A stretch of 16,622 nucleotides of DNA from an uncultured Mucispirillum sp. (lineage in GTDB: Bacteria > Chrysiogenota > Deferribacteres > Deferribacterales > Mucispirillaceae), in contig CALADT010000289.1 in the NCBI GenBank assembly GCA_937890655.1, positions 1 through 16,622 of the forward strand. The letters are read 5' to 3'. The translations under genes and the position numbers were made by a program. Each line of letters starts with the position of its first letter. The stretch's first letter is position 1. Below are positions 7,389 to 16,622 of the stretch, in pieces. The notes beneath the pieces are model-generated. The model had not been told where the DNA came from. It ran no database searches and saw nothing but the letters and a program-made list of their open reading frames with translations.

Positions 7389-9710
7389 TTAATATGACAA
7401 CATGTTGACAGTAAAATTTACAGATGATGACCTACCTAAATTATCCGTTACTGTTAATTTATGATTACCCACATAACTTTTCCAAAAAAACGTTTGGCCT
7501 GATAAGGATTTGCCTATAAAATTATTATCTATAAAATAATAAATTTCTTCGGCATCGCTTTCCGTATTTACATTAAAGGCAATATCTTTTTTTGATTGTG
7601 TTACATTAAAAATAGAGTTATTAGAAGGTAGTAAAATAACAGGTGCATTACCATCGTTGGAAATATCGTTAATTTTACAACCTGCCATATATTTTGGTGG
7701 CTGTTTTTTTTGTATGCCTGACTGCTGGAATAATTTTTTAATATCTGTTGGCCAAAATTCATATACTTTCATTTCTGTTTTATCTTTATCATAAGAACAT
7801 GCACGCAACCCTGTTGCTTTATCAATAGGTATTTCTCTAAAAACATCTGTTACTTTTATTGGTGAAACTTCTGGAATAAAGTAACCCATTTCTCGTTCTG
7901 TGCAAAATTTATTTGGCAAATCTCCTGTTGGACTACATATTTCAACTTCTTTTACGTTTATATCTTCTTTTGGTAAAATCTTTTCATACATTATATTTTT
8001 ACTATATTTTAAATTAGAAGCTATATTAAAAAATAAATTACCTGCTGCCTGTCTGCCTTTAAAGGCGTTATTGCCTGTTCCGTCAAAATTTCCAATCCAC
8101 ACAACTAATACATATGGCCCTAATATCCCTGCAGACCAAGCATCTCTATAAGCATACGAAGTGCCTGTTTTCCATGGTATAAAATCATTTATAAATATAC
8201 TTTGTAAAGGTGGGTTATGAGAAAGCATATCCATTACTAGAAATGATGCTTCCTTTGAAAACATTCTATAACTTTCTTCTTCGCACTTTAAATCTTTCCT
8301 ATAATTTATACATTTTTCTTCCCCAAAATTACCAAGCCCTGAATACATTTTTGCTACATTTTCCATTGTTACTTCAAAACCACCTATGGCTAAGGCTGTG
8401 CCATAATATTCTGGTGTTTGTAAATTTTCTACCCCTGAATAATAAAGTAAATCATAAAAAGATAAATCACTTAATTTTGTTAAAAGCTCAATAGCAGGAA
8501 TATTTCTTGAATGAACTAAAGCCTCTTGAGCAAAAAGTGGCCCCATAAACCCTCTATCTGCATTTTCTGGCGAATAAGCACCATATTGTCTTGGTGCGTC
8601 TTTCATTAATGATTTTGGATGAATAAGCCCTTCATCTATTGCAAGGCCAAATAAAAATGGTTTTAAAACAGATCCTGGAGAACGCATAGATTCTATACCG
8701 TTTACCTGACCGAATATACCATTATCAAAATAATCAGCCGAACCAACATAAGCAGTAACTTCCATAGTTTCATAATTTAAAAGCATAGCTGCTGCATTAT
8801 TTATACCTATATTTTTATAGTTCATAATATATTCTGAAATACTATCTTCTAGTAATGATTGCATAGATAAATTAAGGGTGGAATAGATTTCCCCACGCAT
8901 ACCTCGTTGTAATAAATAGTCTGTAAAATGAGGAGCATAAAAAGGTAAACTGTTAGGGTGCCTTACTGTAATCTGCATATCTATTATATTCTTTAATGAT
9001 ATATCTTCTGGGTGTTTTTTAAGCCATATAGGAAACAACCGTTTTCTACTTGCTATGCTTTCAACCATTCCTTTACTACTTGTAGGTATTCTATTATTTG
9101 GGTTTTGTGGAATAATAACTAATGCAAAACTTTCAAATAATGTTATATCTTTTGATGGGACATTATAATAAATTAGTGAACCAGCTTCTACACCCTCTAT
9201 ATTATGGCCATATGGTGCTAAATTTAAATAGGCTTCTAAAATCTCTTTTTTACTATATTTTATTTCTAAAAATATAGCATGTGCCATTTGGTTTAGCTTA
9301 CCCATAAATGTTTTAGAATTAATATTATATTTTAACCGTGCAAGTTGCATTGTAATGGTTGATGCACCTAACGGCCTATTTTCACTATGAAATAACGAAT
9401 AAACAGCCCTTAAAACAGAAACAGGGTTTATGCCAAAATGGTAATAAAAATATTTATCTTCATAAAGCAAGGTGGACTCTATTAAATAAGGAGATATTTC
9501 TTCCAAAGGTTTATATATTCTATATATTCCGTCTTGAGATAAAGTTAAGCGAAGAATATTATTTTCATTATCATATATAACTGTGGAAAAACTTATATTT
9601 TCTAAAATAGGCTTTGCAGTTATTTTTAGCAGTATTACACTAAAAAGTATAATACCTGCTAAAATAATAACCACATTAAATTTATTTAGTTTATTTTTAA
9701 TTTGCTTCAT
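7389..9710 (-). CDS. pbpC: Penicillin-binding protein 1C (bifunctional class A)
   Basis: Inner-membrane peptidoglycan synthase with both glycosyltransferase and transpeptidase modules, 773 residues (E. coli PbpC is about 770). A membrane anchor spans residues 12-30. The GT51 domain shows EDKYFYYHFG (84-93) with the catalytic Glu, GASTITMQ (115-122) and KKEILEAYLN (154-163). The transpeptidase has SVLK (347-350, acylated serine first), SRN (401-403) and KTG (514-516), all intact. The C-terminal part after about 590 fits the PBP1C-specific extension and ends in an Ig-like beta region (about 690-770). Its ATG overlaps the end of the alpha-2-macroglobulin gene by 14 bp and has no clear ribosome site, so it probably depends on coupled translation. 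Pairing with an alpha-2-macroglobulin is the recognised context for PBP1C, thought to repair the wall where the envelope is breached. That role is from family knowledge. Confidence 0.96.
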   Translation of the reverse strand: MKQIKNKLNKFNVVIILAGIILFSVILLKITAKPILENISFSTVIYDNENNILRLTLSQDGIYRIYKPLEEISPYLIESTLLYEDKYFYYHFGINPVSVLRAVYSLFHSENRPLGASTITMQLARLKYNINSKTFMGKLNQMAHAIFLEIKYSKKEILEAYLNLAPYGHNIEGVEAGSLIYYNVPSKDITLFESFALVIIPQNPNNRIPTSSKGMVESIASRKRLFPIWLKKHPEDISLKNIIDMQITVRHPNSLPFYAPHFTDYLLQRGMRGEIYSTLNLSMQSLLEDSISEYIMNYKNIGINNAAAMLLNYETMEVTAYVGSADYFDNGIFGQVNGIESMRSPGSVLKPFLFGLAIDEGLIHPKSLMKDAPRQYGAYSPENADRGFMGPLFAQEALVHSRNIPAIELLTKLSDLSFYDLLYYSGVENLQTPEYYGTALAIGGFEVTMENVAKMYSGLGNFGEEKCINYRKDLKCEEESYRMFSKEASFLVMDMLSHNPPLQSIFINDFIPWKTGTSYAYRDAWSAGILGPYVLVVWIGNFDGTGNNAFKGRQAAGNLFFNIASNLKYSKNIMYEKILPKEDINVKEVEICSPTGDLPNKFCTEREMGYFIPEVSPIKVTDVFREIPIDKATGLRACSYDKDKTEMKVYEFWPTDIKKLFQQSGIQKKQPPKYMAGCKINDISNDGNAPVILLPSNNSIFNVTQSKKDIAFNVNTESDAEEIYYFIDNNFIGKSLSGQTFFWKSYVGNHKLTVTDNLGRSSSVNFTVNMLSY

Positions 9711-12700
9711 CTATAACAAATCTAAAATTATTACTAACTGCATTAATATCTCTATTATATAAACTTTCTACATAAGCAGGTGGCACTTGAAAATCACCAC
9801 TTGATAAAAGTTTTATAGTATAAGTTATAGTTTTATTATATTTTGGTGGTATATTTAAATAAATAATAGCCCTATCTTCCCTAAATTCGTGGCTTTCATA
9901 AGCATAAGGCACATTTACACCTTTATTTGTTAAAATTTCTGTGCCGCCTGCAATTAAATCAGTTATGGCTACCATAGTATTTTTACCATATGTAATGTCA
10001 TTTCTTAAAATATTTAGCACAACAGTAACTTCATCACCTTGTTTTGCACTTGTTATGGTTTTACCATCTTTATTAACATATGATTTTGTAACTTTTATAC
10101 CATTTGAATATTGTTTTGGTGCATTTTTATCAAAACCACTACTTGTTATAGAATAATAGTAACCAAGTTTATTATCTTCTTTATAATTTACTTTAATACT
10201 TTCTGCTTCACTTGAAAAATATGCTTTATTTTTATTAGTTTTATCCACTTCTACTAATTTTCCATTGGCTGAAAAATCTGGGCTTGCGTTACTACTAATA
10301 CTAACAGAATTAAGTGCTGCTAAAGAGAAAGCACTAGAAAAGGAATTATAATAACCCTCGTTTATTTCATCTATGATTCTATTAATTAATTTACGGTTTT
10401 CTTTTAGTATATCAGGAGCATGACGGCCTGTTAAATATACATACCTTGCTGTATTAGTTAATGAATCATAAAAATCATACCAGAATAAGAATTTTGTATA
10501 AGAAGGCACAGATGATTTTAATAACTGGTTGCCTTTTTCTTCATTTTTATAAAGAATATATGTAGCACCTATATATGATGCTGTTAATGATGATTTCCAG
10601 TCTTTATCTGCTTGTTCAAGATAATCTTCTAATACGCTCAATGTTCTTGCAGATACAATACCATTTCTTGCAAGAATATATGTAGCATAAGCAATATCTT
10701 GGCATTTTTCTATACTATTTGGCCTTTGATTACTTATTGATTTTAAATAATCAACGGCTTTGTTTAAAAGGTCTTGTGGCACATTATAACCTAACTCTTT
10801 TGCATCAGTTAGTAACTGTGTTGCATAGATTGACGGAAGGTCATAAACGTAAGAACCACCACTCCAGTATGTAAAACCGGCTTTACCTTTCTGCCTTTTT
10901 GTTAACTCTTGAATATAAGCGTTATAAACATCCTGCACTTCTTTAGTATTTTTTAAATTATTAGCAGATGAAAGCATTACAACAGGGTATATTTTACTTG
11001 TTATCTGCTCTGTGCAACCATATGGGTATGATTCTAAATAACTACCAATACCTGAAACTGCCATTAATGGGTTATCTGTTACTATAATCTCTCTTTTTGC
11101 AGCTTTATCATACATATTCCGTTGTTTTATTTTAATATTTTTTGAGCTACTTGTAAAAGAACCCATTTCTACATTTGTAATATAAGGAGTAACAGGTCGT
11201 ATAGATGAAGTTACTTTTGCAGTAATTGGCCTTTCTAACCCTTTACTTTCAGCAGTTACCATTACTTCTCCACTACCTAACTTATCTAAAACTTCCATAT
11301 CAAAAATCACAAGTTCTTCACTACCTTGTTTAATATTTACTGTTTTAACATTATCCCCTATTATTTTAAAATGGTCACTAGGTTTTGCTGTTATTTTTAT
11401 TTCACTAGTATCAGCACCTTCTATTAAGTTTGATATACCAACTGAAAACCTAAATTTATCCCCACTAACAGCAGAGTATGGTAAATTAGGTGTTAATACA
11501 ATAGGTGCTCTTGATATAAACGATGTTTCTGTATTACCTACTCCGTCTTTTGATACAGCCACTGCCATTATTTTCATAGAACCATTAAAGTGGCTAGGTA
11601 TTGTATATGACACTTTGTTTTGAGTATTAGCTTTTACATCTATGATTTTTGACCAATATACAACAGGTTTTTCCACCGTTCTTGCAAATGGGTTTAATTT
11701 TTTGGCAATCATATTAGCCATTAATTTAGCATCTTCCCCACCACCAATACCGGAAGTTTCTGCAAATATTTTATAGTCTGGTAATATTAAATCAGCAGTT
11801 TGTAATGTGGTTACAGATAAAGCAATTTTTTGCATAAATTTGCTTAGTAAATCAGAAAGCTGGTATCCTGCCACCTGTAATATACCTTCATCTGCACCAA
11901 AAACAACTATTTTACCGTTTTTAGATGCCTTATATTCTATGGTAACTGTATCTCCTGGTCGAACATGTGCTGGCGCTTTAAGTGATACATCAATACGTCT
12001 TTTTGATTTATCCACAGAAAAAGGCATAACAGCATAACTAAAAGGGGCTGTATAAATATCTTTTGAACCAATATCCCTTACAAATGATACATTAACATAA
12101 CCGTTACCTTCTAAATCATCTGGAAGTTTCATATTTGTTGTAAAAGAGTTTGTATCTGCTTTAAACCATTTATAAGAATACACTTTTTCTTTTTCAATAG
12201 TAATAAGCCCATAACCTGTATATGGTGCTGTTATATTTAAATTAATTGTATCCCCTGATTTATATTCCTGTTTATCTAGTTTAAGTAATAACTCTGCTTC
12301 TTTCATAAACCCAGTATCAATAGATTCATTACCAGAAACATAATATTCCACTTTACCTACAACCATATTATTACTATCTACAACTTCATATATAAAATTC
12401 CCTGCAGAATTCGTAGGTAATAACACATTACTACCATCTTTGCTAATAGATAAATCACCACTATTTAATACATTATATCTTTTAACATTGCTGTATTTAT
12501 AATAGCCATTGCTATCTTTTATAAGCTGATTTAAGTATGTTATTTGCACTAATCTGTAACGTAATTTATCTTTACTTATTTTATTTAAGTCGCTATCTAT
12601 TGCAATTAAGTTTACTTTTGCTTTTTCATTAGTATTTAAATAATATAAATAACTATCTGTTTTATAACCAATTAAATAATCGTTTGGAGAAATAAGAGTT

Positions 12701-15396
12701 CTACTATAACCTGTTACACCGTCCCCACTACCTGCTTCAAAAACTTCTGCACTAAATTCTAGCAAATATGTTCCATAAATATAGTCTTGAAAATATGAAT
12801 TTAAGTTATATTCCACTTCACCTTTTTCATTTGTTTTAGTTTCAGAAAGCTGTGGCGTATATGGTTTTGCAATGCTACTTACACGTTCAATATATGGGTC
12901 TGCAAATACATAACCTTTATATTCGTTAAACCTATATGTATATGGAGAAAAAGAAAGCTCTGCTTTTACACGTCTATTTACTGCAGGAGTACCCACCATA
13001 TTATCTGCTTTTATATTTGCAGTTAATTGTTCAGGCTTAATCCAGCCTTTTTTTAATGATGATTCTTTTATTTTTGTTACTACTTTTATGGTATCAGTAT
13101 CAAACTCTTTTAATTCAAAATCAACATTTCCAAGCCTTGAGTTTCTATCACCACCATTACTTAATAAATAAACGTATGCCGAATAATTACCTGTTGTAAA
13201 ATATGGCTGAGTCTTTAATTCTGATTCAAAAAACCCTGTTTCATCAAGAGAATATTTTTCATCTAATACTATTTCACCTTTTGGGGAAAGTATTTGTATT
13301 TGAACAGGCACACCTGCAAGCTGTTTTTTCCATGCTATATCTTTTATAATAGTAGCTATATTTACAGTTTCCCCTGGCCTATATATGCCCCTGTCTGTAA
13401 ACATTACAGCTTTAAGTGCGTCTTTATTATATATGTATTCCCCGCCTATATCAAATCTGGAATACTCTACTATACGATTGTTGCGTATTGGAAGATATGT
13501 TAAATCGTTATCTTTTTTTGCAATTATTGCAAGTGGTCTATTTTTATTATCTTTTGAAAGCTCATACTTAAAATGGCCGTTACTATCGGTTGTGCCTGAT
13601 AATAAAGGTAAACCATTAATGCCTATTACTTCTATTTTTGCATTTTTTACAGCTTCCCCTTTGGAAATTGAAGCCACAAATACATTAGTAATATTAGATT
13701 TATTTTGTTTTGCTATAATATACATATCAGTTACTAAAATAAACCGAGATAATTCTAAATAAGGGGTATTGGAATAGTCATTATAAAAACTACTATAATC
13801 CTCACTGTAATAATCATCATAATCATTATAATAATTTGGATTACTAATATTTCTGCTGGATTTATCCATAGCTGATGATTTAATGTAATATAACCCTGGC
13901 TCATTGCCTACATACTCTGCTATATCCACTGTTGCATAACTTGGGTGAACTTTACTATTAGAAGATAAAGGCAGAGTAGTTTCTTTATATTCTGAAAAAT
14001 TTGATTCATTTAACCCACTAGAATAAAACGATACAGCACCAAAACCATTTTCTGTTGAAAAATTTATAATGTGCTGTATTTGTTCTGGTAACACTTTACC
14101 AACTTGTATAAATAAAGCATCTGCACCTTTTGATTCAAAAGTTATTTTTTTATCACTTTTTAATGATAAAATAGAACCTGTTTGCAATATTTTCATAGAT
14201 GCAGGTAGTGGATAAAAATATACACTATTATTATATCCATCTGAAATTAAATCTCCAGAAACTGATTCTAAATTATTAATTTCTATATAACATAATTCAC
14301 TTTCTTGGAAATTATAGTCTACATAAAAAGAGTGGGTAATATCTGCATTATTACCTGTATATATTGGCTCTAATTTTATTTTCTGATTATCTGAATTAAT
14401 AAGATTTAATTTTTCCATTAACTCAGGTTTATTTACAGCCTCAGAAAAAACTAATGTTAAAACATGCCTTGTATTACCATTATCATCTAACTTCAAATCA
14501 GATTGGATTTTATCTATATCAAATAAATCCTTGCCAATAAATTTTTCAATAGTATATGTATGATTTATTTCATATTGTAACGAGTTACTACCGTCAGAAG
14601 ATTTAATTTTTGGAAGGTTAAATGATATAACCTGCTTTTTATCTACCATAGGAAAATAATCAGATTCTACTGTAACACCGTAACCGTCTTTACTAAACAT
14701 TACTTTAAAATCTAACTTTTTACCATTTAATATCATAGTAGCGTTCTTTTTAAATTCTTTTTGGTTAAAAAGGTAATTAAAATTTATATTTAAACTATAT
14801 TTTTGCCTTTTATTATCAAAATCATTTTTAAGGTTTTCTTTGTTTACTATATAATTAAATGGTTCTGTTTTAAAACCTGTTGTTAAATTTTTTACAGTAT
14901 AGTATGAATTAAATATGGCTTTATCCATAGTTATGCCATATTTTGTATTAGGTTGCCACTCTGTTGCTGGTTTAAAAATAAGGCTTTTACCATTTTCAGA
15001 AACAGACCAACCACCTTTTATATTAGGTTTAATTTTTACATAATCATTTATATTAGAAATAACTCTTTTTTTATCAATAGCAGGGTTAGAACTATCTGAT
15101 GAAAATACAATTTTTACATATGAACTATCTTCTGATATTTTACTTGTTACAGGCTTTTCCAGTGAATAGGAAAGGTAAACCTCTTTTTTAGCCTTTTGGT
15201 TATGGTTAAGACTGCTACTTTCTTTTACTACATTTTCTGCACTTAACACTTGTTCGCTATTATCATCAATAGCTGTTACTTCATTACTTTTTTCAATAGT
15301 GTTATCTTTTGTTGATACACTACTTTCATCTCCTTTACAGCCTGTTAAACATAAAGCCAGCAATACTGTTAATAAAAAAATAAGTACTTTTCTCAT
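9697..15396 (-). CDS. yfhM: Bacterial alpha-2-macroglobulin lipoprotein with thioester
   Basis: Large periplasmic protease trap of 1899 residues, longer than E. coli YfhM (about 1650). The N-terminus is a lipoprotein signal with lipobox LTGC and acylated Cys20. The next residue is Lys rather than Asp, favouring outer-membrane sorting by the E. coli rule. A Ser/Lys/Glu-rich linker follows. Macroglobulin-type beta domains are suggested by DRGIYRPGETVN (near residue 670), KQEYKSGDTIN and GADEGIL. The internal thioester motif is YPYGCTEQ, with Cys1461 and Gln1464, so the bait-triggered covalent trapping chemistry appears intact. An alpha-helical thioester domain and a final receptor-like beta domain (AITDLIAGGTE region) follow. 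A Tyr/Asp/Asn-rich insert sits at 519-546. The ribosome site AGAGGG (15405-15410) precedes the ATG. Its last codons overlap pbpC, the known partner. Confidence 0.95.
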   Translation of the reverse strand: MRKVLIFLLTVLLALCLTGCKGDESSVSTKDNTIEKSNEVTAIDDNSEQVLSAENVVKESSSLNHNQKAKKEVYLSYSLEKPVTSKISEDSSYVKIVFSSDSSNPAIDKKRVISNINDYVKIKPNIKGGWSVSENGKSLIFKPATEWQPNTKYGITMDKAIFNSYYTVKNLTTGFKTEPFNYIVNKENLKNDFDNKRQKYSLNINFNYLFNQKEFKKNATMILNGKKLDFKVMFSKDGYGVTVESDYFPMVDKKQVISFNLPKIKSSDGSNSLQYEINHTYTIEKFIGKDLFDIDKIQSDLKLDDNGNTRHVLTLVFSEAVNKPELMEKLNLINSDNQKIKLEPIYTGNNADITHSFYVDYNFQESELCYIEINNLESVSGDLISDGYNNSVYFYPLPASMKILQTGSILSLKSDKKITFESKGADALFIQVGKVLPEQIQHIINFSTENGFGAVSFYSSGLNESNFSEYKETTLPLSSNSKVHPSYATVDIAEYVGNEPGLYYIKSSAMDKSSRNISNPNYYNDYDDYYSEDYSSFYNDYSNTPYLELSRFILVTDMYIIAKQNKSNITNVFVASISKGEAVKNAKIEVIGINGLPLLSGTTDSNGHFKYELSKDNKNRPLAIIAKKDNDLTYLPIRNNRIVEYSRFDIGGEYIYNKDALKAVMFTDRGIYRPGETVNIATIIKDIAWKKQLAGVPVQIQILSPKGEIVLDEKYSLDETGFFESELKTQPYFTTGNYSAYVYLLSNGGDRNSRLGNVDFELKEFDTDTIKVVTKIKESSLKKGWIKPEQLTANIKADNMVGTPAVNRRVKAELSFSPYTYRFNEYKGYVFADPYIERVSSIAKPYTPQLSETKTNEKGEVEYNLNSYFQDYIYGTYLLEFSAEVFEAGSGDGVTGYSRTLISPNDYLIGYKTDSYLYYLNTNEKAKVNLIAIDSDLNKISKDKLRYRLVQITYLNQLIKDSNGYYKYSNVKRYNVLNSGDLSISKDGSNVLLPTNSAGNFIYEVVDSNNMVVGKVEYYVSGNESIDTGFMKEAELLLKLDKQEYKSGDTINLNITAPYTGYGLITIEKEKVYSYKWFKADTNSFTTNMKLPDDLEGNGYVNVSFVRDIGSKDIYTAPFSYAVMPFSVDKSKRRIDVSLKAPAHVRPGDTVTIEYKASKNGKIVVFGADEGILQVAGYQLSDLLSKFMQKIALSVTTLQTADLILPDYKIFAETSGIGGGEDAKLMANMIAKKLNPFARTVEKPVVYWSKIIDVKANTQNKVSYTIPSHFNGSMKIMAVAVSKDGVGNTETSFISRAPIVLTPNLPYSAVSGDKFRFSVGISNLIEGADTSEIKITAKPSDHFKIIGDNVKTVNIKQGSEELVIFDMEVLDKLGSGEVMVTAESKGLERPITAKVTSSIRPVTPYITNVEMGSFTSSSKNIKIKQRNMYDKAAKREIIVTDNPLMAVSGIGSYLESYPYGCTEQITSKIYPVVMLSSANNLKNTKEVQDVYNAYIQELTKRQKGKAGFTYWSGGSYVYDLPSIYATQLLTDAKELGYNVPQDLLNKAVDYLKSISNQRPNSIEKCQDIAYATYILARNGIVSARTLSVLEDYLEQADKDWKSSLTASYIGATYILYKNEEKGNQLLKSSVPSYTKFLFWYDFYDSLTNTARYVYLTGRHAPDILKENRKLINRIIDEINEGYYNSFSSAFSLAALNSVSISSNASPDFSANGKLVEVDKTNKNKAYFSSEAESIKVNYKEDNKLGYYYSITSSGFDKNAPKQYSNGIKVTKSYVNKDGKTITSAKQGDEVTVVLNILRNDITYGKNTMVAITDLIAGGTEILTNKGVNVPYAYESHEFREDRAIIYLNIPPKYNKTITYTIKLLSSGDFQVPPAYVESLYNRDINAVSNNFRFVIDEAN

Positions 15397-15429
15397 AATT
15401 TTTTCCCTCTCTTTTATTTATTACTTATT

Positions 15430-16622
15430 TTAAAACACTTTACTATCTGCATCGTTCATAATATCAGTGGAAATCTGCCCAACTTTATCAGAAACTTCTT
15501 TTGTAGATAAAGCCACTTTCAATGTGCTTTCTGTAACACTTTGTAATTCTTGTATAGATTGTTTCATATTATCCATTTCATGGGTCTGGGCAGTAATAGC
15601 GCTATCCATATCGCTAATAGCTTCAATTAAAGAGTTAGTATTAGATGATATTTCTTGCAAGTTTTTCTGGGTTCTTTCAGCAAGTTTTCTTACTTCATCA
15701 GCAACAACAGCAAAACCACGACCATGTTCTCCTGCACGGGCTGCTTCTATGGCAGCGTTTAAGGCAAGTAAATCTGTCTGGTCTGCCACATCATGGATAA
15801 CTTCTATAATATTTCTAATAGCTTCAGAGTGTTCTACAACATCTTTTGCTCTTAAATTAACAGATTCCATTGATGCATTTAAATTGTTTAATGATATTAC
15901 ATTACTATTTAAATGGTTAGACTGAGTTTCAGCACTAGATTGTAATGTGGTTACATGGCTTTGTAGTTCTTCAGAAGCACCCATCAAGTTTTTGCAAGTA
16001 TTCATAGAAGTATGGAGCATCTCCCTAATCCTTTCCCCCATTAAGTTAATACCTTTTATAACTGCAAGCATCTCTCCGTCTAAATGGGCACTATCAATGC
16101 TACCTCTAAAGTTGTTATTAGAATATTCTTCCACCACCACTAATATATTTTGCATAGTCTGGTTAAGGTTAGCAAAAGTGTCGTTTATATTATCTTTTAA
16201 TTTGTTTAATGCAGGATTATTGCTTGAAGCGTTAATATAAACATCTAAAAACCCATTTTTTACTTTTGCAGAAACATCTAAAGATTCTTCTATTAACCTG
16301 CTGTCTTCTTGAAACCAAACATGTAATAACTCTATTTGTTTATTAATTGCAATGGAAATAGCCTGTATTTCATCTTTACTTTCAGCTTTATATCCCATTC
16401 TTTCACTGCTATCTTTATGGCTTATGGTATCAAAGAAATCAAAAAGTGATATGGTTAAGTTTTTTAATGGTATAATCATAGCATAACGTATGATTATGTT
16501 TATTGATATAAATAGTGCTGTTAAAAACAGTATGACAGCTATAAAAATAATAGTTCTTAAAAATAATATATCATCAATATAGTCTTTTTCTAAGGCACTA
16601 ATTATTATGTTCCAACCTAAAT
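15430..16622 (-). CDS. Methyl-accepting chemotaxis protein, 3' part (runs off window)
   Basis: Membrane chemoreceptor that would signal through CheW/CheA. The reading frame stays open from the stop at 15430 to the window edge, so the ATG at 16479 is internal and the true start lies beyond 16622. The codons before 16479 encode GWNIIISALEKDYIDDI, which looks like the end of a periplasmic double-Cache sensor domain. A transmembrane helix follows (roughly TIIFIAVILFLTALFISI). After it come a HAMP-like region and two further HAMP-like segments (around NGFLDVYINASSNNPALN and NNNFRGSIDSAHLDGEM). The conserved cytoplasmic hairpin tip is intact, with DQTDLLALNAAIEAARAGEH and GRGFAVVADEVRKLAERT. The C-terminus is short (DADSKVF) with no NWETF-type CheR/CheB tether. 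The gene ends 33 bp before the alpha-2-macroglobulin ATG, with no terminator between. The ligand cannot be told because the sensor is cut off. Confidence 0.95.
   Translation of the reverse strand, partial: LGWNIIISALEKDYIDDILFLRTIIFIAVILFLTALFISINIIIRYAMIIPLKNLTISLFDFFDTISHKDSSERMGYKAESKDEIQAISIAINKQIELLHVWFQEDSRLIEESLDVSAKVKNGFLDVYINASSNNPALNKLKDNINDTFANLNQTMQNILVVVEEYSNNNFRGSIDSAHLDGEMLAVIKGINLMGERIREMLHTSMNTCKNLMGASEELQSHVTTLQSSAETQSNHLNSNVISLNNLNASMESVNLRAKDVVEHSEAIRNIIEVIHDVADQTDLLALNAAIEAARAGEHGRGFAVVADEVRKLAERTQKNLQEISSNTNSLIEAISDMDSAITAQTHEMDNMKQSIQELQSVTESTLKVALSTKEVSDKVGQISTDIMNDADSKVF

Noticed and set aside
13294..13762. Plus-strand open frames opposite the alpha-2-macroglobulin gene
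   Set aside because: They are antisense shadows of a long, well-conserved gene and have no recognisable protein features.
15467..16240. Plus-strand open frames opposite the chemoreceptor gene
   Set aside because: The minus strand encodes an unmistakable chemoreceptor; the opposite frames are hydrophobic-looking shadows.
1..16622. CRISPR arrays, insertion sequences, phage genes, tRNA or rRNA genes
   Set aside because: No regularly spaced repeats, transposase or integrase motifs, or structured RNA signatures were seen by eye.

Overview
The window reads as a chromosomal piece of a very AT-rich, Gram-negative, anaerobically respiring, chemotactic bacterium. Gram-negative character is inferred from a lipoprotein alpha-2-macroglobulin paired with a type 1C penicillin-binding protein. 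Anaerobic respiration is inferred from a GlpABC-type glycerol-3-phosphate dehydrogenase. A low-GC Deferribacterota-like organism (Mucispirillum-like) would fit, as the chemoreceptor recalls those of Campylobacterota and relatives, but this is an impression from memory and no taxonomic marker is present.

All seven protein genes lie on the minus strand, so transcription runs from high to low coordinates. Bases 16622-15430 hold the 3' part of a membrane chemoreceptor gene that continues beyond the window. After 33 bp comes a large thioester alpha-2-macroglobulin lipoprotein (15396-9697), whose end overlaps the start of pbpC (9710-7389) by 14 bp. This pair is the known periplasmic defence and wall-repair module. 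A 231-bp AT-rich gap follows, with a near-consensus sigma-70 promoter (7219-7191).

That promoter opens the glycerol operon: glpA, glpB and glpC (anaerobic glycerol-3-phosphate dehydrogenase), a 327-residue multi-spanning membrane protein of no family I recognise, and glpK. The operon ends in a clear intrinsic terminator (483-450). GlpK makes glycerol-3-phosphate. GlpAB oxidises it to dihydroxyacetone phosphate, and GlpC passes the electrons to the quinone pool. No GlpF aquaporin, GlpT or GlpR is present. The unknown membrane protein sits where an uptake protein would be expected and is the main candidate for something undescribed.

Bases 1-449 are extremely AT-rich and hold no gene I can support. 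No RNA genes, mobile elements or CRISPR arrays were seen.
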